Below are positions 37,311 through 45,692 of a stretch of DNA of 64,000 bases, one piece after another. Within the stretch, counting starts at the first letter, position 1; every line of letters starts with the position of its first letter. Both the position numbers and the translations under genes were made by a program. The stretch comes from Alteromonadaceae bacterium. GTDB lineage: Bacteria > Pseudomonadota > Gammaproteobacteria > Enterobacterales > Alteromonadaceae. Below the pieces are notes generated by a model, which was not told the DNA's origin, made no database searches, and was given only the letters and a program-made list of their open reading frames with translations. The stretch lies in NCBI GenBank assembly GCA_013373625.1, contig JABXHM010000014.1:62001-126000 (forward strand), read 5' to 3'.

Positions 37311-37718
37311 ATGAACAAGATTAATCAACCCGAACTTACCATTTTCTACGACGGCGGTTGCCCGTTATGCGCCATTGAAATGCGCCATTTAAAAAAGCGT
37401 AATCAGGATGGCCAACTGGCGTTTGAAGATATTTTGGCTGATGACTTTAGCGTGCGCTATCCGTCACTCGACTGGCAGGCACTGAATAATAGAATTCATG
37501 CCATGAGAAGTGATGGCAGTCTGGTTGTTGGCCTCGATGCCACGTATCAGGCGTGGCGACTGGTTGGCCGCGGCTGGTTATATGCACCGCTGCGCTGGCC
37601 GCTCATCAGGCCAGTGGCTGACTGGCTGTACTTAAAATTTGCCCGTCATCGCTATACCGTGTCTTACTGGTTAACCGGGCAAAAACGTTGCGCGCAATGT
37701 GAAGTCAAAAAGCCATGA
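37311..37718 (+). CDS. DCC-family (DUF393) thiol-disulfide oxidoreductase-like protein
   Basis: A 135-residue protein with the DCC signature FYDGGCPLC (Cys17, Cys20) and conserved DGSLVVGLDATYQAWRLVG and YRLT-like C-terminal regions, ending in a second cysteine pair, RCAQC. A thioredoxin-like redox role is assumed for the family. It overlaps the following SDR gene in an ATGA, so the pair is translationally coupled. Confidence 0.85.
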   Translation: MNKINQPELTIFYDGGCPLCAIEMRHLKKRNQDGQLAFEDILADDFSVRYPSLDWQALNNRIHAMRSDGSLVVGLDATYQAWRLVGRGWLYAPLRWPLIRPVADWLYLKFARHRYTVSYWLTGQKRCAQCEVKKP

Positions 37719-38437
37719 ATTTACTGGTGATTGGCGCTAACGGCGCGATTGGCAAGGCTGTTATTGAGCAGTTGGCTGAAACCTTTAGTGATGCGCGTAT
37801 CTTTGCGGTATCCAGAACCACGCCAACAATCAGTGATGCATTGCAGAACCGTGTGGTGCCTGTGAAGCTGGACAGTCAGGATGAAACCGCCATTATCCGG
37901 TGGCTTGAGCAATGCACCGATGACAATATCAGGTTTCATCACGTGGTATGCACCACTGGTATATTACATGATGATGAGGTGGCGCCGGAAAAGCGCCTTG
38001 AAGACATTACCAGTGACGCACTACACCATTATTTTGCTGTGAACACGGTCATTCCTGCACTTTGGCTCAAACACCTGGTGAATTTCTTTCCTGCTGAGCA
38101 TTCTTCCTTTACGGTTCTGAGTGCCAGAGTCGGAAGTATTGCCGATAATCGTCTGGGTGGCTGGTATGGATACCGGGCATCAAAGGCGGCGCTTAATATG
38201 CTGGTGAAAACGGCTGCCGTTGAATATGGCCGCATAGCAAAGCATACCAGCTTAATTTGTTACCACCCCGGTACCGTGGATTCGGCGTTATCAGAGCCGT
38301 TCCAGCGTAACGTCAAACCCGAAAAATTGTTCACACCAGCTTTTACCGCAACACAGTTAGTGTCGATTATTGAACAGCGTAAAGTTGACAATAGCCCTTA
38401 TTTTGTTGATTGGGACAACAAAGCCATTGCCTGGTAG
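37715..38437 (+). CDS. Short-chain dehydrogenase/reductase, C-factor-like
   Basis: A 240-residue SDR. The cofactor loop is GANGAIGKAV at residues 7-16, the catalytic Ser is in VLSARVGSI, and Tyr/Lys lie in WYGYRASKAALNML (Y-x3-K). TGILHDDEVAPEKRLEDI is typical of the CsgA/YddN-like subgroup. The substrate is unknown. It is co-translated with the DCC protein upstream. Confidence 0.85.
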   Translation: MNLLVIGANGAIGKAVIEQLAETFSDARIFAVSRTTPTISDALQNRVVPVKLDSQDETAIIRWLEQCTDDNIRFHHVVCTTGILHDDEVAPEKRLEDITSDALHHYFAVNTVIPALWLKHLVNFFPAEHSSFTVLSARVGSIADNRLGGWYGYRASKAALNMLVKTAAVEYGRIAKHTSLICYHPGTVDSALSEPFQRNVKPEKLFTPAFTATQLVSIIEQRKVDNSPYFVDWDNKAIAW

Positions 38438-38626
38438 TGCGCTGTGATGTGCGCCACTGCCGATGAAAACCAAGACTTTTAATTATTGGATTGATAGTAT
38501 GTCGGGGCGCACGTGTGCGCAGCAAGGTTCGGAGTCCGGGCGTCGCCAACGACAGATAACAAAATAATGATGTTGAGCACGTAGTTCCGAAATAAAGCAA
38601 CAATAAAAATCACAAGAGGAACTCAT

Positions 38627-40048
38627 ATGAGCGGGGCCAGAGAACAGTTCGGATCGCGCCTTGGATTCATTTTAGCCGCAGCCGGGTCTGCGGTGGGGAT
38701 AGGTAATTTAGTGGGCTTCCCGGTCGGGGCCGCTAAAAACGGTGGTGGTGCATTTTTAGTGATGTACGCCATATTTGTGTTTGCTATTTGTTTACCGGTA
38801 ATGATGGCAGAGATGGCGGTAGGCCGTAAGGCTAAAAAAGATCCGCTCGGTGCTTACTCAACACTCACTGACAACTCAGCTAAATGGAAGATTGCCGGTT
38901 GGTTATCCATTATTACGCCGTTTATGATAGCCGTGTTTTACCTGGTGATTACGGTGTGGATTTTCGGCTATCTTTATGCCGCGGCCACTGGCGATCTTGC
39001 GTTGTTAGCGGAGCCAGATACATTCGGCAACTTTATTAATTCGCCAATCATTTTTGCTTATATGGCGGCGGTGTTAGCCATTGTGTACCTGATCCTGCAA
39101 GGCGGCGTAAAAGAAGGTATCGAAAAAGCAGCTAAATTATTAATGCCCGCGCTCTTTGTTATGCTGGTGCTGCTGGTTATCTTTGTGTTGACTCAGGATA
39201 ATGCAATGGCTGGGGTGGCGTTTTATCTGGTGCCTGACTTTAGCAAAATTACAGCCTCGGTGGTTAACGGTGCGCTGTCGCAGGCGTTTTTCTCGCTGAG
39301 CCTGGGCATGGGAATTATGATCACTTACGGTAGCTACATCGACCGTTCAGCAGATATTCCGGGCTCGGCAAAGCTGGTGGCATTAACGGATACTGCCGTT
39401 GCCTTTACTGCCGGGTTAATGATTTTGCCGGCCATTTTCTCGTTCAACCCTGACACCAATCCGGCTGAACTGAGCGAATCATCAATTGGTATGATTTTCT
39501 CATTCCTGCCGCAAATCTTTTTAGCTCTGCAAACCAGCATCGGCTTTGTGGGAGCCAGCGTTGTGGCCAGTTTGTTTTTCTTACTGGTGTTTTTTGCTGC
39601 CATTACTTCTTTGGTATCGATATTCGAGGTGCCGGTGGCGGCATTAATGGACGAAAAAGACTATAGTCGTCGCAAATCGCTGGTGGTGTTAGGCGCGTTG
39701 CTGGTGCTGTTTGCCGTGTTCTGCGCGTTATCCTTTGGTTTTGTGCCGTTCTTTACCGAGTTTACCGGCTACGCTGGTGCCACTAAGTCCTTCTTCGACG
39801 TGGTCTATGACGTGTTCTACGACACCATCCTGCCATTAAACGGATTTTTAATTTGTATCTTTGTCATGTATCGCTGGAAGCGCCATAATTTTAATGAGGC
39901 GCTGGAGGAAGGCTCGCCTGATTATAAAGGCAGCTGGGTCGAGAAATACGTAAATATTTCGGTAAGTTTCTTTATTCCAATAATCCTGTTGGGGATTTTT
40001 ATTAATACCGTGTTGCTTAAGTACTTCGGTGTGAGTTTGTTCGGTTAG
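38627..40048 (+). CDS. Neurotransmitter:sodium symporter (NSS/SNF) family transporter
   Basis: A 473-residue inner-membrane protein with about 11-12 helices. The unwound TM1 sodium/substrate region reads GSAVGIGNLVGFP, close to the classical 'GNVWRFP'. GALSQAFFSLSLGMGIMITYGSY corresponds to the TM6 substrate region. Bacterial members import amino acids with Na+, which suits an organism with a Na+-pumping NQR. AAGAGGAAC precedes the ATG. The 190-base leader contains a GC-rich 14-base palindrome at 38507-38520. Confidence 0.9.
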   Translation: MSGAREQFGSRLGFILAAAGSAVGIGNLVGFPVGAAKNGGGAFLVMYAIFVFAICLPVMMAEMAVGRKAKKDPLGAYSTLTDNSAKWKIAGWLSIITPFMIAVFYLVITVWIFGYLYAAATGDLALLAEPDTFGNFINSPIIFAYMAAVLAIVYLILQGGVKEGIEKAAKLLMPALFVMLVLLVIFVLTQDNAMAGVAFYLVPDFSKITASVVNGALSQAFFSLSLGMGIMITYGSYIDRSADIPGSAKLVALTDTAVAFTAGLMILPAIFSFNPDTNPAELSESSIGMIFSFLPQIFLALQTSIGFVGASVVASLFFLLVFFAAITSLVSIFEVPVAALMDEKDYSRRKSLVVLGALLVLFAVFCALSFGFVPFFTEFTGYAGATKSFFDVVYDVFYDTILPLNGFLICIFVMYRWKRHNFNEALEEGSPDYKGSWVEKYVNISVSFFIPIILLGIFINTVLLKYFGVSLFG

Positions 40049-40071
40049 TGTTCGGCTAATACAAATAAGCC

Positions 40072-40102
40072 CCGCCCGCAGGGTTTACAGCTTTGCGGGC
40101 GG
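40072..40102. terminator. Hairpin between convergent NSS transporter and YeeZ-like genes
   Basis: CCGCCCGCA/TGCGGGCGG, a 9-bp GC-rich stem with a 13-base loop and no T-run. Function as terminator is uncertain. Confidence 0.45.
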
Positions 40103-40129
40103 TGAAGCGGCCTCATTATTAATACCGGC

Positions 40130-40966
40130 TCATTGTATGGTGTTCATTTGCCATGGGCTGGCAAAGTTCAGCGTAAGTCCCAACTCTTCTACTGTGGCTT
40201 GCGGGTTGATTGATTTACCCGTCGGGGGCGCGTTTTTATCCAGCCTATCGCTAAATGTAATGGGGGCTAATCCCAGTTGTTCCGCCATTGCCGGGTAATA
40301 TTCGCCGCGCATGGGGTGGTCGCTGCTGCTTAATTGCCAGAGTTTATTCTGCGGCCGTTGAGCCATTAGCGCAGTAATAGTCGCTACCACGTCATCAACG
40401 TGCACCAAGTTGACGACCTGGTTTGCGCCACTTAAGGTGCGCCCTGCCAGTGACTTTACCGGATGCCGATCCGGGCCAACTAATCCTGCCAGGCGCAATA
40501 TATAGCCGTTTTCTGGTGCGCTGCGGCGAACGTGCTTTTCAATTGCGATATGTGCCTCGCCGGATGCTGTTACTGGTGCAACCCCTGATGCAGTGGTGAC
40601 ATCTCCCTCCTGCTCGCCATAAACAGATGTTGTGCTAATAAAGATAAGTTGCTGCGGAGGCTGGTGACGATACAGGGCCGATATCAGATCGCACATATGC
40701 CGGGTAAACTCATCGAGATTAGTATTGCGCCGACCGGGTGGAATATTTAAAACCACTGTGGCGTTTGCACTAAGTTCGCTGAGTGTATCTGCTGAGTCAC
40801 TGAGGGTAAAATGCAGAGGGCGAATTCCCTGATTTCGTAGTTGTTGTGCTTTATCGTGACTTCGTGTGGTGCCTATTACCTGCCTGCTATTAGCAAAATG
40901 GCTGGCAAGGTATCCACCCAGCCAACCACATCCACAAAGTACCAGTGTATTGCTGTTATCTGACAT
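40130..40966 (-). CDS. NAD(P)-binding epimerase-like protein, YeeZ family
   Basis: A 278-residue extended-SDR-like protein. CGCGWLGGYLASHF is the dinucleotide loop (G-x-G-x-x-G variant); STTSVYGEQEGDV, RLAGLVGPDRHPV and NLVHVDDVVATI are sugar-epimerase-like segments. The usual Y-x3-K lysine is not evident after TTSVYG, as in other YeeZ proteins. Function is unknown in the family. It is monocistronic. Confidence 0.8.
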   Translation of the reverse strand: MSDNSNTLVLCGCGWLGGYLASHFANSRQVIGTTRSHDKAQQLRNQGIRPLHFTLSDSADTLSELSANATVVLNIPPGRRNTNLDEFTRHMCDLISALYRHQPPQQLIFISTTSVYGEQEGDVTTASGVAPVTASGEAHIAIEKHVRRSAPENGYILRLAGLVGPDRHPVKSLAGRTLSGANQVVNLVHVDDVVATITALMAQRPQNKLWQLSSSDHPMRGEYYPAMAEQLGLAPITFSDRLDKNAPPTGKSINPQATVEELGLTLNFASPWQMNTIQ

Positions 40967-41007
40967 ACTGACGACCGTTTTGAAATTAACGTCGTCAGTG
41001 TATCACG

Positions 41008-41811
41008 TTACTGTTTTAACGCGGAATCGCCATCTGTCTCAAGCAGATCCAGACCCTTAAGTGCGGCAATATTCTGCTGCATATGTGTCTCTGCATAATC
41101 GGCTTTGGCTAATACAGTGCACAATTCATCTGCTTTAGATTCCAGAGCGTCGGCCTCGCCTTCAACGCGTTGCTCTATGGTTTCGCCAAAGTTTTCCATG
41201 CGTGTAGCAAAGTCTTCCATGTCACCATCGGCAAAGAGCATTTGGCGTCCGATTGCCATCAGGAAGTGGCCCATTGAGCGCTCTACCAGGTCGTCAATCT
41301 TGTCATCTAATTGCTCGCTCCATGCGGCATCGGCCCAGTTACCTTCTAGATCCGCACTGTTAAATTGATACGTGCCGTCGGGAGCGTAAAAACGCTCTTC
41401 AATTTGCGCAGAGAGATCGGTAAACAGCTCATCGAAATCATCGGTGAGTTCGTGATCGGCGCCTAATAATTCAGAAAACACTTCAGTGACTGCATAACTC
41501 GCAATTTTGATACCATCACGGGCAATGTCTACCGTCATGGGAATGGCGCTTTCTATACTGGTGTAATAGTCTGTTACCCAACGTTGCTCGTCATTGTTGA
41601 GGTTTACGTTCTGGCCGTCTACGTAGAGCTGGTGAGCAGGAGTAATTAGAACTTTCTCACCGCTTTCGGTGGTAATGGTTAAATCACCATGACTGTAGGT
41701 AACAGAGCCATGCAATTCCATATTGCACTGATTATCAATCTCGATATGGGCGAAAGCAGGTTGGGCACATAATGCCGAAGTCATCATCAATGCAGTTGCG
41801 ATAGTTTTCAT
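41008..41811 (-). CDS. DUF2884 (YggN-like) periplasmic protein
   Basis: A 267-residue protein with a signal peptide (MKTIATALMMTSALCAQPAFA) and a mature part starting IEIDNQCNMELHG. The beta-rich N-terminal half (VNLNNDEQRWVTDYY) and the helical C-terminal half with acidic stretches match the YggN/DUF2884 family. No activity is established. It stands alone. Confidence 0.8.
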   Translation of the reverse strand: MKTIATALMMTSALCAQPAFAHIEIDNQCNMELHGSVTYSHGDLTITTESGEKVLITPAHQLYVDGQNVNLNNDEQRWVTDYYTSIESAIPMTVDIARDGIKIASYAVTEVFSELLGADHELTDDFDELFTDLSAQIEERFYAPDGTYQFNSADLEGNWADAAWSEQLDDKIDDLVERSMGHFLMAIGRQMLFADGDMEDFATRMENFGETIEQRVEGEADALESKADELCTVLAKADYAETHMQQNIAALKGLDLLETDGDSALKQ

Positions 41812-41994
41812 CCTGGACCTCTTATCTTAAATAGCGGTTTGTGACATAGTATTGTTGAACTTATGACAAGGCTTATCGCAATTCGCAGGCCAATATTTTT
41901 TATCTTTATTTTTCAATAGCTTGAGATTTTCCGGGACATCAATGATAAGTGATAAGTTAACAATATAGCGCTAATGAGCTACTTTTTAGTGAAA

Positions 41995-42008
41995 TTGACC
42001 AAGATCAA
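41995..42008 (+). promoter_or_regulatory. FNR/Anr-type binding site upstream of a small membrane protein gene
   Basis: TTGACCAAGATCAA differs from the FNR consensus TTGAT-N4-ATCAA at one position. A -10-like CATAAT at 42059-42064 would put the site near -70, a class I activating position. Oxygen-responsive control of the next gene is inferred. Confidence 0.6.
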
Positions 42009-42093
42009 TATTCACCGTTTTATGCATAAAGCACATGTTCATTTTTGTTCTCTTAGTGCATAATACGCGCAGAATTTTTATAGGGTAAAGATT

Positions 42094-42285
42094 ATGAGTG
42101 ATTGGATTGATGCAATTTTATTTGCCGTTGCCTTAGTGGCTTTTACCTTGGGCATGAGCAGTATAGTAATGGGTTTTATGTCTAATAAAGAAGGTAGCGA
42201 AGCCCTGCATGAGCGCATCGAGATGGGGTATCTTGGGGTTAGTGCCCTGGTTGTTTGCCTGTTAATGGTTTACGTCATCAGCTAG
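42094..42285 (+). CDS. Small two-helix membrane protein, hypothetical
   Basis: A 63-residue protein with two hydrophobic helices (about 7-29 and 45-62) joined by a charged loop (NKEGSEALHERIEMGY). I do not recognise a family. AGGGTAAAG precedes the ATG and a clean terminator follows, so it is an intentional single-gene transcript. The FNR-like site upstream suggests a role under low oxygen, perhaps as a small accessory subunit of a membrane complex; that is inference. Confidence 0.7.
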   Translation: MSDWIDAILFAVALVAFTLGMSSIVMGFMSNKEGSEALHERIEMGYLGVSALVVCLLMVYVIS

Positions 42286-42316
42286 GCTCAGCTGGGCAAC
42301 ATCGAACCTGATACGG

Positions 42317-42343
42317 AAAAGCGCTCAATCGAGCGCTTTTTTT
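42317..42343. terminator. Bidirectional terminator between the small membrane protein and ybdG-like gene
   Basis: AAAAGCGCTC-AATC-GAGCGCTTTT followed by TTT; A-rich on the other side. Confidence 0.88.
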
Positions 42344-42383
42344 GTTTGCAACCAAGAATGATTAAAACTCAATGTATTGTGTT

Positions 42384-43721
42384 TTAATCTTTTTTACTGG
42401 CAGGTTTATCCGACGCCGGAGCGTCTGTGTATAACGTATCTTCGGTGGGCGGTTGGCCCTGATTGGCTGGCATTAGGGCACCTAAATGGCTGTCGCGTTG
42501 GTAAGCACGTAACTCAAATTGTGGCATCATTGCCATAATGTGGTCAAAGATATCTGCCTGCACTTTTTCGTAAGCCACCCAGGATTTATCCCGGCAAAAG
42601 CAATACACTTCCAACGGTAACCCCAGTTCATTCGGGGGTAACTGCCGTACCATTAATGTCATATCCTGGTTGATTTTTTGATGTTTAGCCAGGTATGCCT
42701 CTAAATACGCTCTGAAAGTACCGATGTTGCTTAACGCCCGGCGGTTTAGCAAATCGCTCTCATCAATGGAGTTGTCTTTATGATAGCGCTGTAACTCTTC
42801 AACTTTTCCGCTGATGTAGTCCGCAATAAAACGTATTTTCGCGACTTTTTTGAGGCTTTCATCGTTGTACAGTTTGATAGAATGAATATCAATATACACC
42901 GCGCGTTTAATTCGTCTTCCTCCTGATTCCTGCATACCACGCCAGTTTTTAATGGCTTCATTGGTAAGTGAATAGGTCGGAATTGTGGATATTGTATTGT
43001 CCCAGTTTCGAACTTTAACGTTAGTCAGACCTAACTCTATAATTTCGCCGTCGACGGCAAACTTGTCTACCTGAATCCAGTCGCCGTTGGTAAATAAACG
43101 GTTAGCGGTTATTTGAATGCCTGCGACAAAACCTAAAATAGTGTCTCTGAAAATGAGCAACAACACAGCTGCGATCGCGGTTAGTCCGGACAGCAGCAGC
43201 AACGGGCTGCGTTCTACAATTAACGATACGCTCAGTAATAAAAACACGATAATGATAATGAGCTTGGCAACCTGAACAAATCCCGTAATTGACGCCTGAG
43301 CGGCGAACGGGGTGGTGTTATACCAGTCTTCAAAGGTATTGAGCAGCGCGCTGAAAGATAACACCGCAGTGAACATTAAATACAACAATGAGGCCTTGAG
43401 AAGCACGTTGTGCATTAAGCTGTCACCAGTAAGCAACACCTGCGCAGTAAGAAAGATTGAAATTGCGGGAAGTAAATGAATTAAGCGATTAAAAAAACCA
43501 TGGTTGTGCAGTGCGTCATCCCAGCGGGTTTTGCTTTTTGATATCCACTTACTGATCACCGATCTTAGTAATAGCCGGCTAACCAACAAGGTGGTAAGCG
43601 CAACCATTAAAATTATTCCCAGCGCAAACACATTGTAAAGCGTGCTATTCAGGACAATGTTTGCATCCAGATTTTGCAACAAGGTAACTAAGCGTTCCCG
43701 AAGCGTTTCCGCGGTGACCAT
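42384..43721 (-). CDS. Mechanosensitive channel, MscS family, YbdG-like
   Basis: A 445-residue inner-membrane protein. Five hydrophobic helices in the first ~210 residues precede the MscS beta domain (GDWIQVDKFAVDGEIIELGLTNVKVRNWDNTISTIP, residues ~220-255) and a long soluble C-terminus. This length and the NEAIKNWRGMQESGGRRIKR segment are characteristic of the YbdG/MscM branch, which answers mild osmotic stress. The start ATG follows the stop of the upstream acyltransferase directly (TGAATG). Confidence 0.88.
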   Translation of the reverse strand: MVTAETLRERLVTLLQNLDANIVLNSTLYNVFALGIILMVALTTLLVSRLLLRSVISKWISKSKTRWDDALHNHGFFNRLIHLLPAISIFLTAQVLLTGDSLMHNVLLKASLLYLMFTAVLSFSALLNTFEDWYNTTPFAAQASITGFVQVAKLIIIIVFLLLSVSLIVERSPLLLLSGLTAIAAVLLLIFRDTILGFVAGIQITANRLFTNGDWIQVDKFAVDGEIIELGLTNVKVRNWDNTISTIPTYSLTNEAIKNWRGMQESGGRRIKRAVYIDIHSIKLYNDESLKKVAKIRFIADYISGKVEELQRYHKDNSIDESDLLNRRALSNIGTFRAYLEAYLAKHQKINQDMTLMVRQLPPNELGLPLEVYCFCRDKSWVAYEKVQADIFDHIMAMMPQFELRAYQRDSHLGALMPANQGQPPTEDTLYTDAPASDKPASKKD

Positions 43722-44618
43722 TCACATTCCTTTTTTAAGTTGAGAGATATTGCTGTCTTTGGCATGCCACAGGCTATTCACCCATTTTTGAAACTGTGTT
43801 TTGAAGGTGGCGTCATTATAATAATCGCCAATTGCAGCCTGTGGGACATCAAGCACATTAACATCCACCACAATTTGTTGCATTTGGCCGCATAACATTG
43901 CCAGCATAGGGTGTTTGGTATTTTGTGGGTAAATTAGCGAAATGTCTAAAATATTAGTAAACAACTCGCCCATGGTTGCCAGGGTAAAAGCAATACCGCC
44001 AGCTTTAGGGGGGAGCAAGTGATTGTAAGGACTCTGGCTTTTAGCATGCTTGATGGGCGTAAAGCGAGTCCCTTCAACAAAATTGATAACCGTAGTGGGC
44101 TGGTGAGTAAATTTTTGGCAGTAACGCTTGGTTGTTGCGATGTCTGTGCCGCGCTTCTCGGGGTGTTTTTGTAGATAGGCTTTGGAGAACCGTCGCATAA
44201 AGGGCATATCCAATGCCCAGGCTGCCAGCCCGACGAAGGGAAGCCAGATAAGCTCCTGCTTAAGGAAAAACTTTGGGGCAGGAATCCGAAAAGCGGCAAA
44301 CTCAATTAACAGGATGATATCCAGGTAACTTAAGTGGTTCGCGACAATCAGATACCAGCTTTGTTTGCTCAGTTGACTATTTACCCGGTAATCAAACGAT
44401 ACCGGGTTAAACAGCTTTATCAACGCCAGGCTGCATTTGCCAAAACACAGCATAAAGCAATTCATCATTGGCGCTAATAGGCGTTTGAATGCTGCGATGG
44501 GGATTAACAGTCGCACAAGGCCAAACAGAATAACCAAACCTCCCCACAGCGCAAGGTTGGCGAGCTGGAGTGGTAAATGAATTATAAATATAAGGGGCGC
44601 TAATAACTGCCTGAACAT
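43722..44618 (-). CDS. Lysophospholipid-type acyltransferase, YihG-like (second copy)
   Basis: A 298-residue PlsC-family membrane acyltransferase. The HX4D motif is NHLSYLD, the glycerol-phosphate-binding block is FVEGTRFTP, and the later PPKAGGIAFTL is family-typical. Such enzymes place the second acyl chain of phosphatidic acid; YihG in E. coli acts as an alternative acyltransferase. It closely parallels the next gene upstream throughout (PFMRR, SKxxLxKHP, GTDIATT/GKDMATT), so the two arose by duplication. Spacing is 3 bases upstream and 0 downstream. Confidence 0.9.
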   Translation of the reverse strand: MFRQLLAPLIFIIHLPLQLANLALWGGLVILFGLVRLLIPIAAFKRLLAPMMNCFMLCFGKCSLALIKLFNPVSFDYRVNSQLSKQSWYLIVANHLSYLDIILLIEFAAFRIPAPKFFLKQELIWLPFVGLAAWALDMPFMRRFSKAYLQKHPEKRGTDIATTKRYCQKFTHQPTTVINFVEGTRFTPIKHAKSQSPYNHLLPPKAGGIAFTLATMGELFTNILDISLIYPQNTKHPMLAMLCGQMQQIVVDVNVLDVPQAAIGDYYNDATFKTQFQKWVNSLWHAKDSNISQLKKGM

Positions 44619-44621
44619 AGC

Positions 44622-45524
44622 CTACATTGCCTTCCAGCTTTCTAGTCGTTGATCTTTTATCTGCCATTGCTGGTTGAGCCACTGCTGAAAACGAGCACGT
44701 TGCACCGGGTTTTCAAAATACTGCATGATGTCTAGATCCTCAGGGAATAAGCCTTCAAGCGGTTTCACATCTGCATGCAGTTTTATGTGGTCGACTGACC
44801 CATTGATAAAATCCCAGAACGAAGGCGGTTTACCAGGGTAATAAATGGTGACATCAATGAGTTGGTGGAGTTGCCCCCCCATCGCATTAAGCACAAAAGC
44901 AATACCGCCAGCTTTTGGTTTAAGCAAATGTTTAAACGGAGAGTGTTGACGACTCTGTTTGTCTGGCGTGAAGCGCGTCCCTTCTACAAAATTCATGATG
45001 CTGGCGGGCTTAAATTTAAATTTTTCACAAGCCTTTTGGGTAGTTGCCATATCCTTGCCCTTTAAGTGCGGATGTTTGGCCAAAAAAGATTTGCTATACC
45101 GGCGCATAAACGGAAAATCCAGTGCCCACCAGGCGAGACCGAGCAATGGTACCCAAATGAGTTGTTGTTTTAAAAAGAATTTTAAGAAGGGTACACGATG
45201 GTTAAGTACGCGCTGCAGGATCAAAATATCGACCCAAGACTGATGGTTAGCAATCACCAAATACCAGTCATTACGTGATAACCCTTCTAATCCGGTCACA
45301 TCGATTTTAGTGCGACTAAATACCCGTTGGTTAAAATTATTCAAACTAATCCAGGCTACTGCACAGGCATCCAGCAGATAGGTTAATGCAGTTCGCCAGG
45401 CGGCCAGTGGTATTACTAATTTAAATACGGCAAGTATGAGTACGATAGGTACCCAAAAAAATGTGTTTAAGCCATAAAATAATGCCGACACTGCGCCGTT
45501 AAGTATCAATAGGTGTTTTTTCAA
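44622..45524 (-). CDS. Lysophospholipid-type acyltransferase, YihG-like (first copy)
   Basis: A 300-residue paralogue of the following gene. The HX4D motif is NHQSWVD, followed by FFLKQQLIWVPLLG, FVEGTRFTPDKQSRQ and LLKPKAGGIAFVLN. Two N-terminal hydrophobic segments anchor it to the membrane. TTG is the apparent start, weakly preceded by GGGTGA. It is the first gene of a three-gene operon ending in the mechanosensitive channel. Confidence 0.9.
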   Translation of the reverse strand: MKKHLLILNGAVSALFYGLNTFFWVPIVLILAVFKLVIPLAAWRTALTYLLDACAVAWISLNNFNQRVFSRTKIDVTGLEGLSRNDWYLVIANHQSWVDILILQRVLNHRVPFLKFFLKQQLIWVPLLGLAWWALDFPFMRRYSKSFLAKHPHLKGKDMATTQKACEKFKFKPASIMNFVEGTRFTPDKQSRQHSPFKHLLKPKAGGIAFVLNAMGGQLHQLIDVTIYYPGKPPSFWDFINGSVDHIKLHADVKPLEGLFPEDLDIMQYFENPVQRARFQQWLNQQWQIKDQRLESWKAM

Positions 45525-45692
45525 AACTACGTCACCCAGTAAACCTTATTCATGGCGACAGTTTATCTTAAAAATGTATTAAAACCGATAATAATGCAGT
45601 TAAATGTGGCAAAACGGTGGCCATTGTCTCGTTAACCAATAGCCTCAACATGGTTTGGGTGCCATAATCTTAAATAATGCTAATCCTGGCAG

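Noticed and set aside
38507..38520. GC-rich palindrome GCGCACGTGTGCGC in the leader of the NSS transporter
   Set aside because: A single short palindrome with no second copy or known regulator match; not enough for an operator call.
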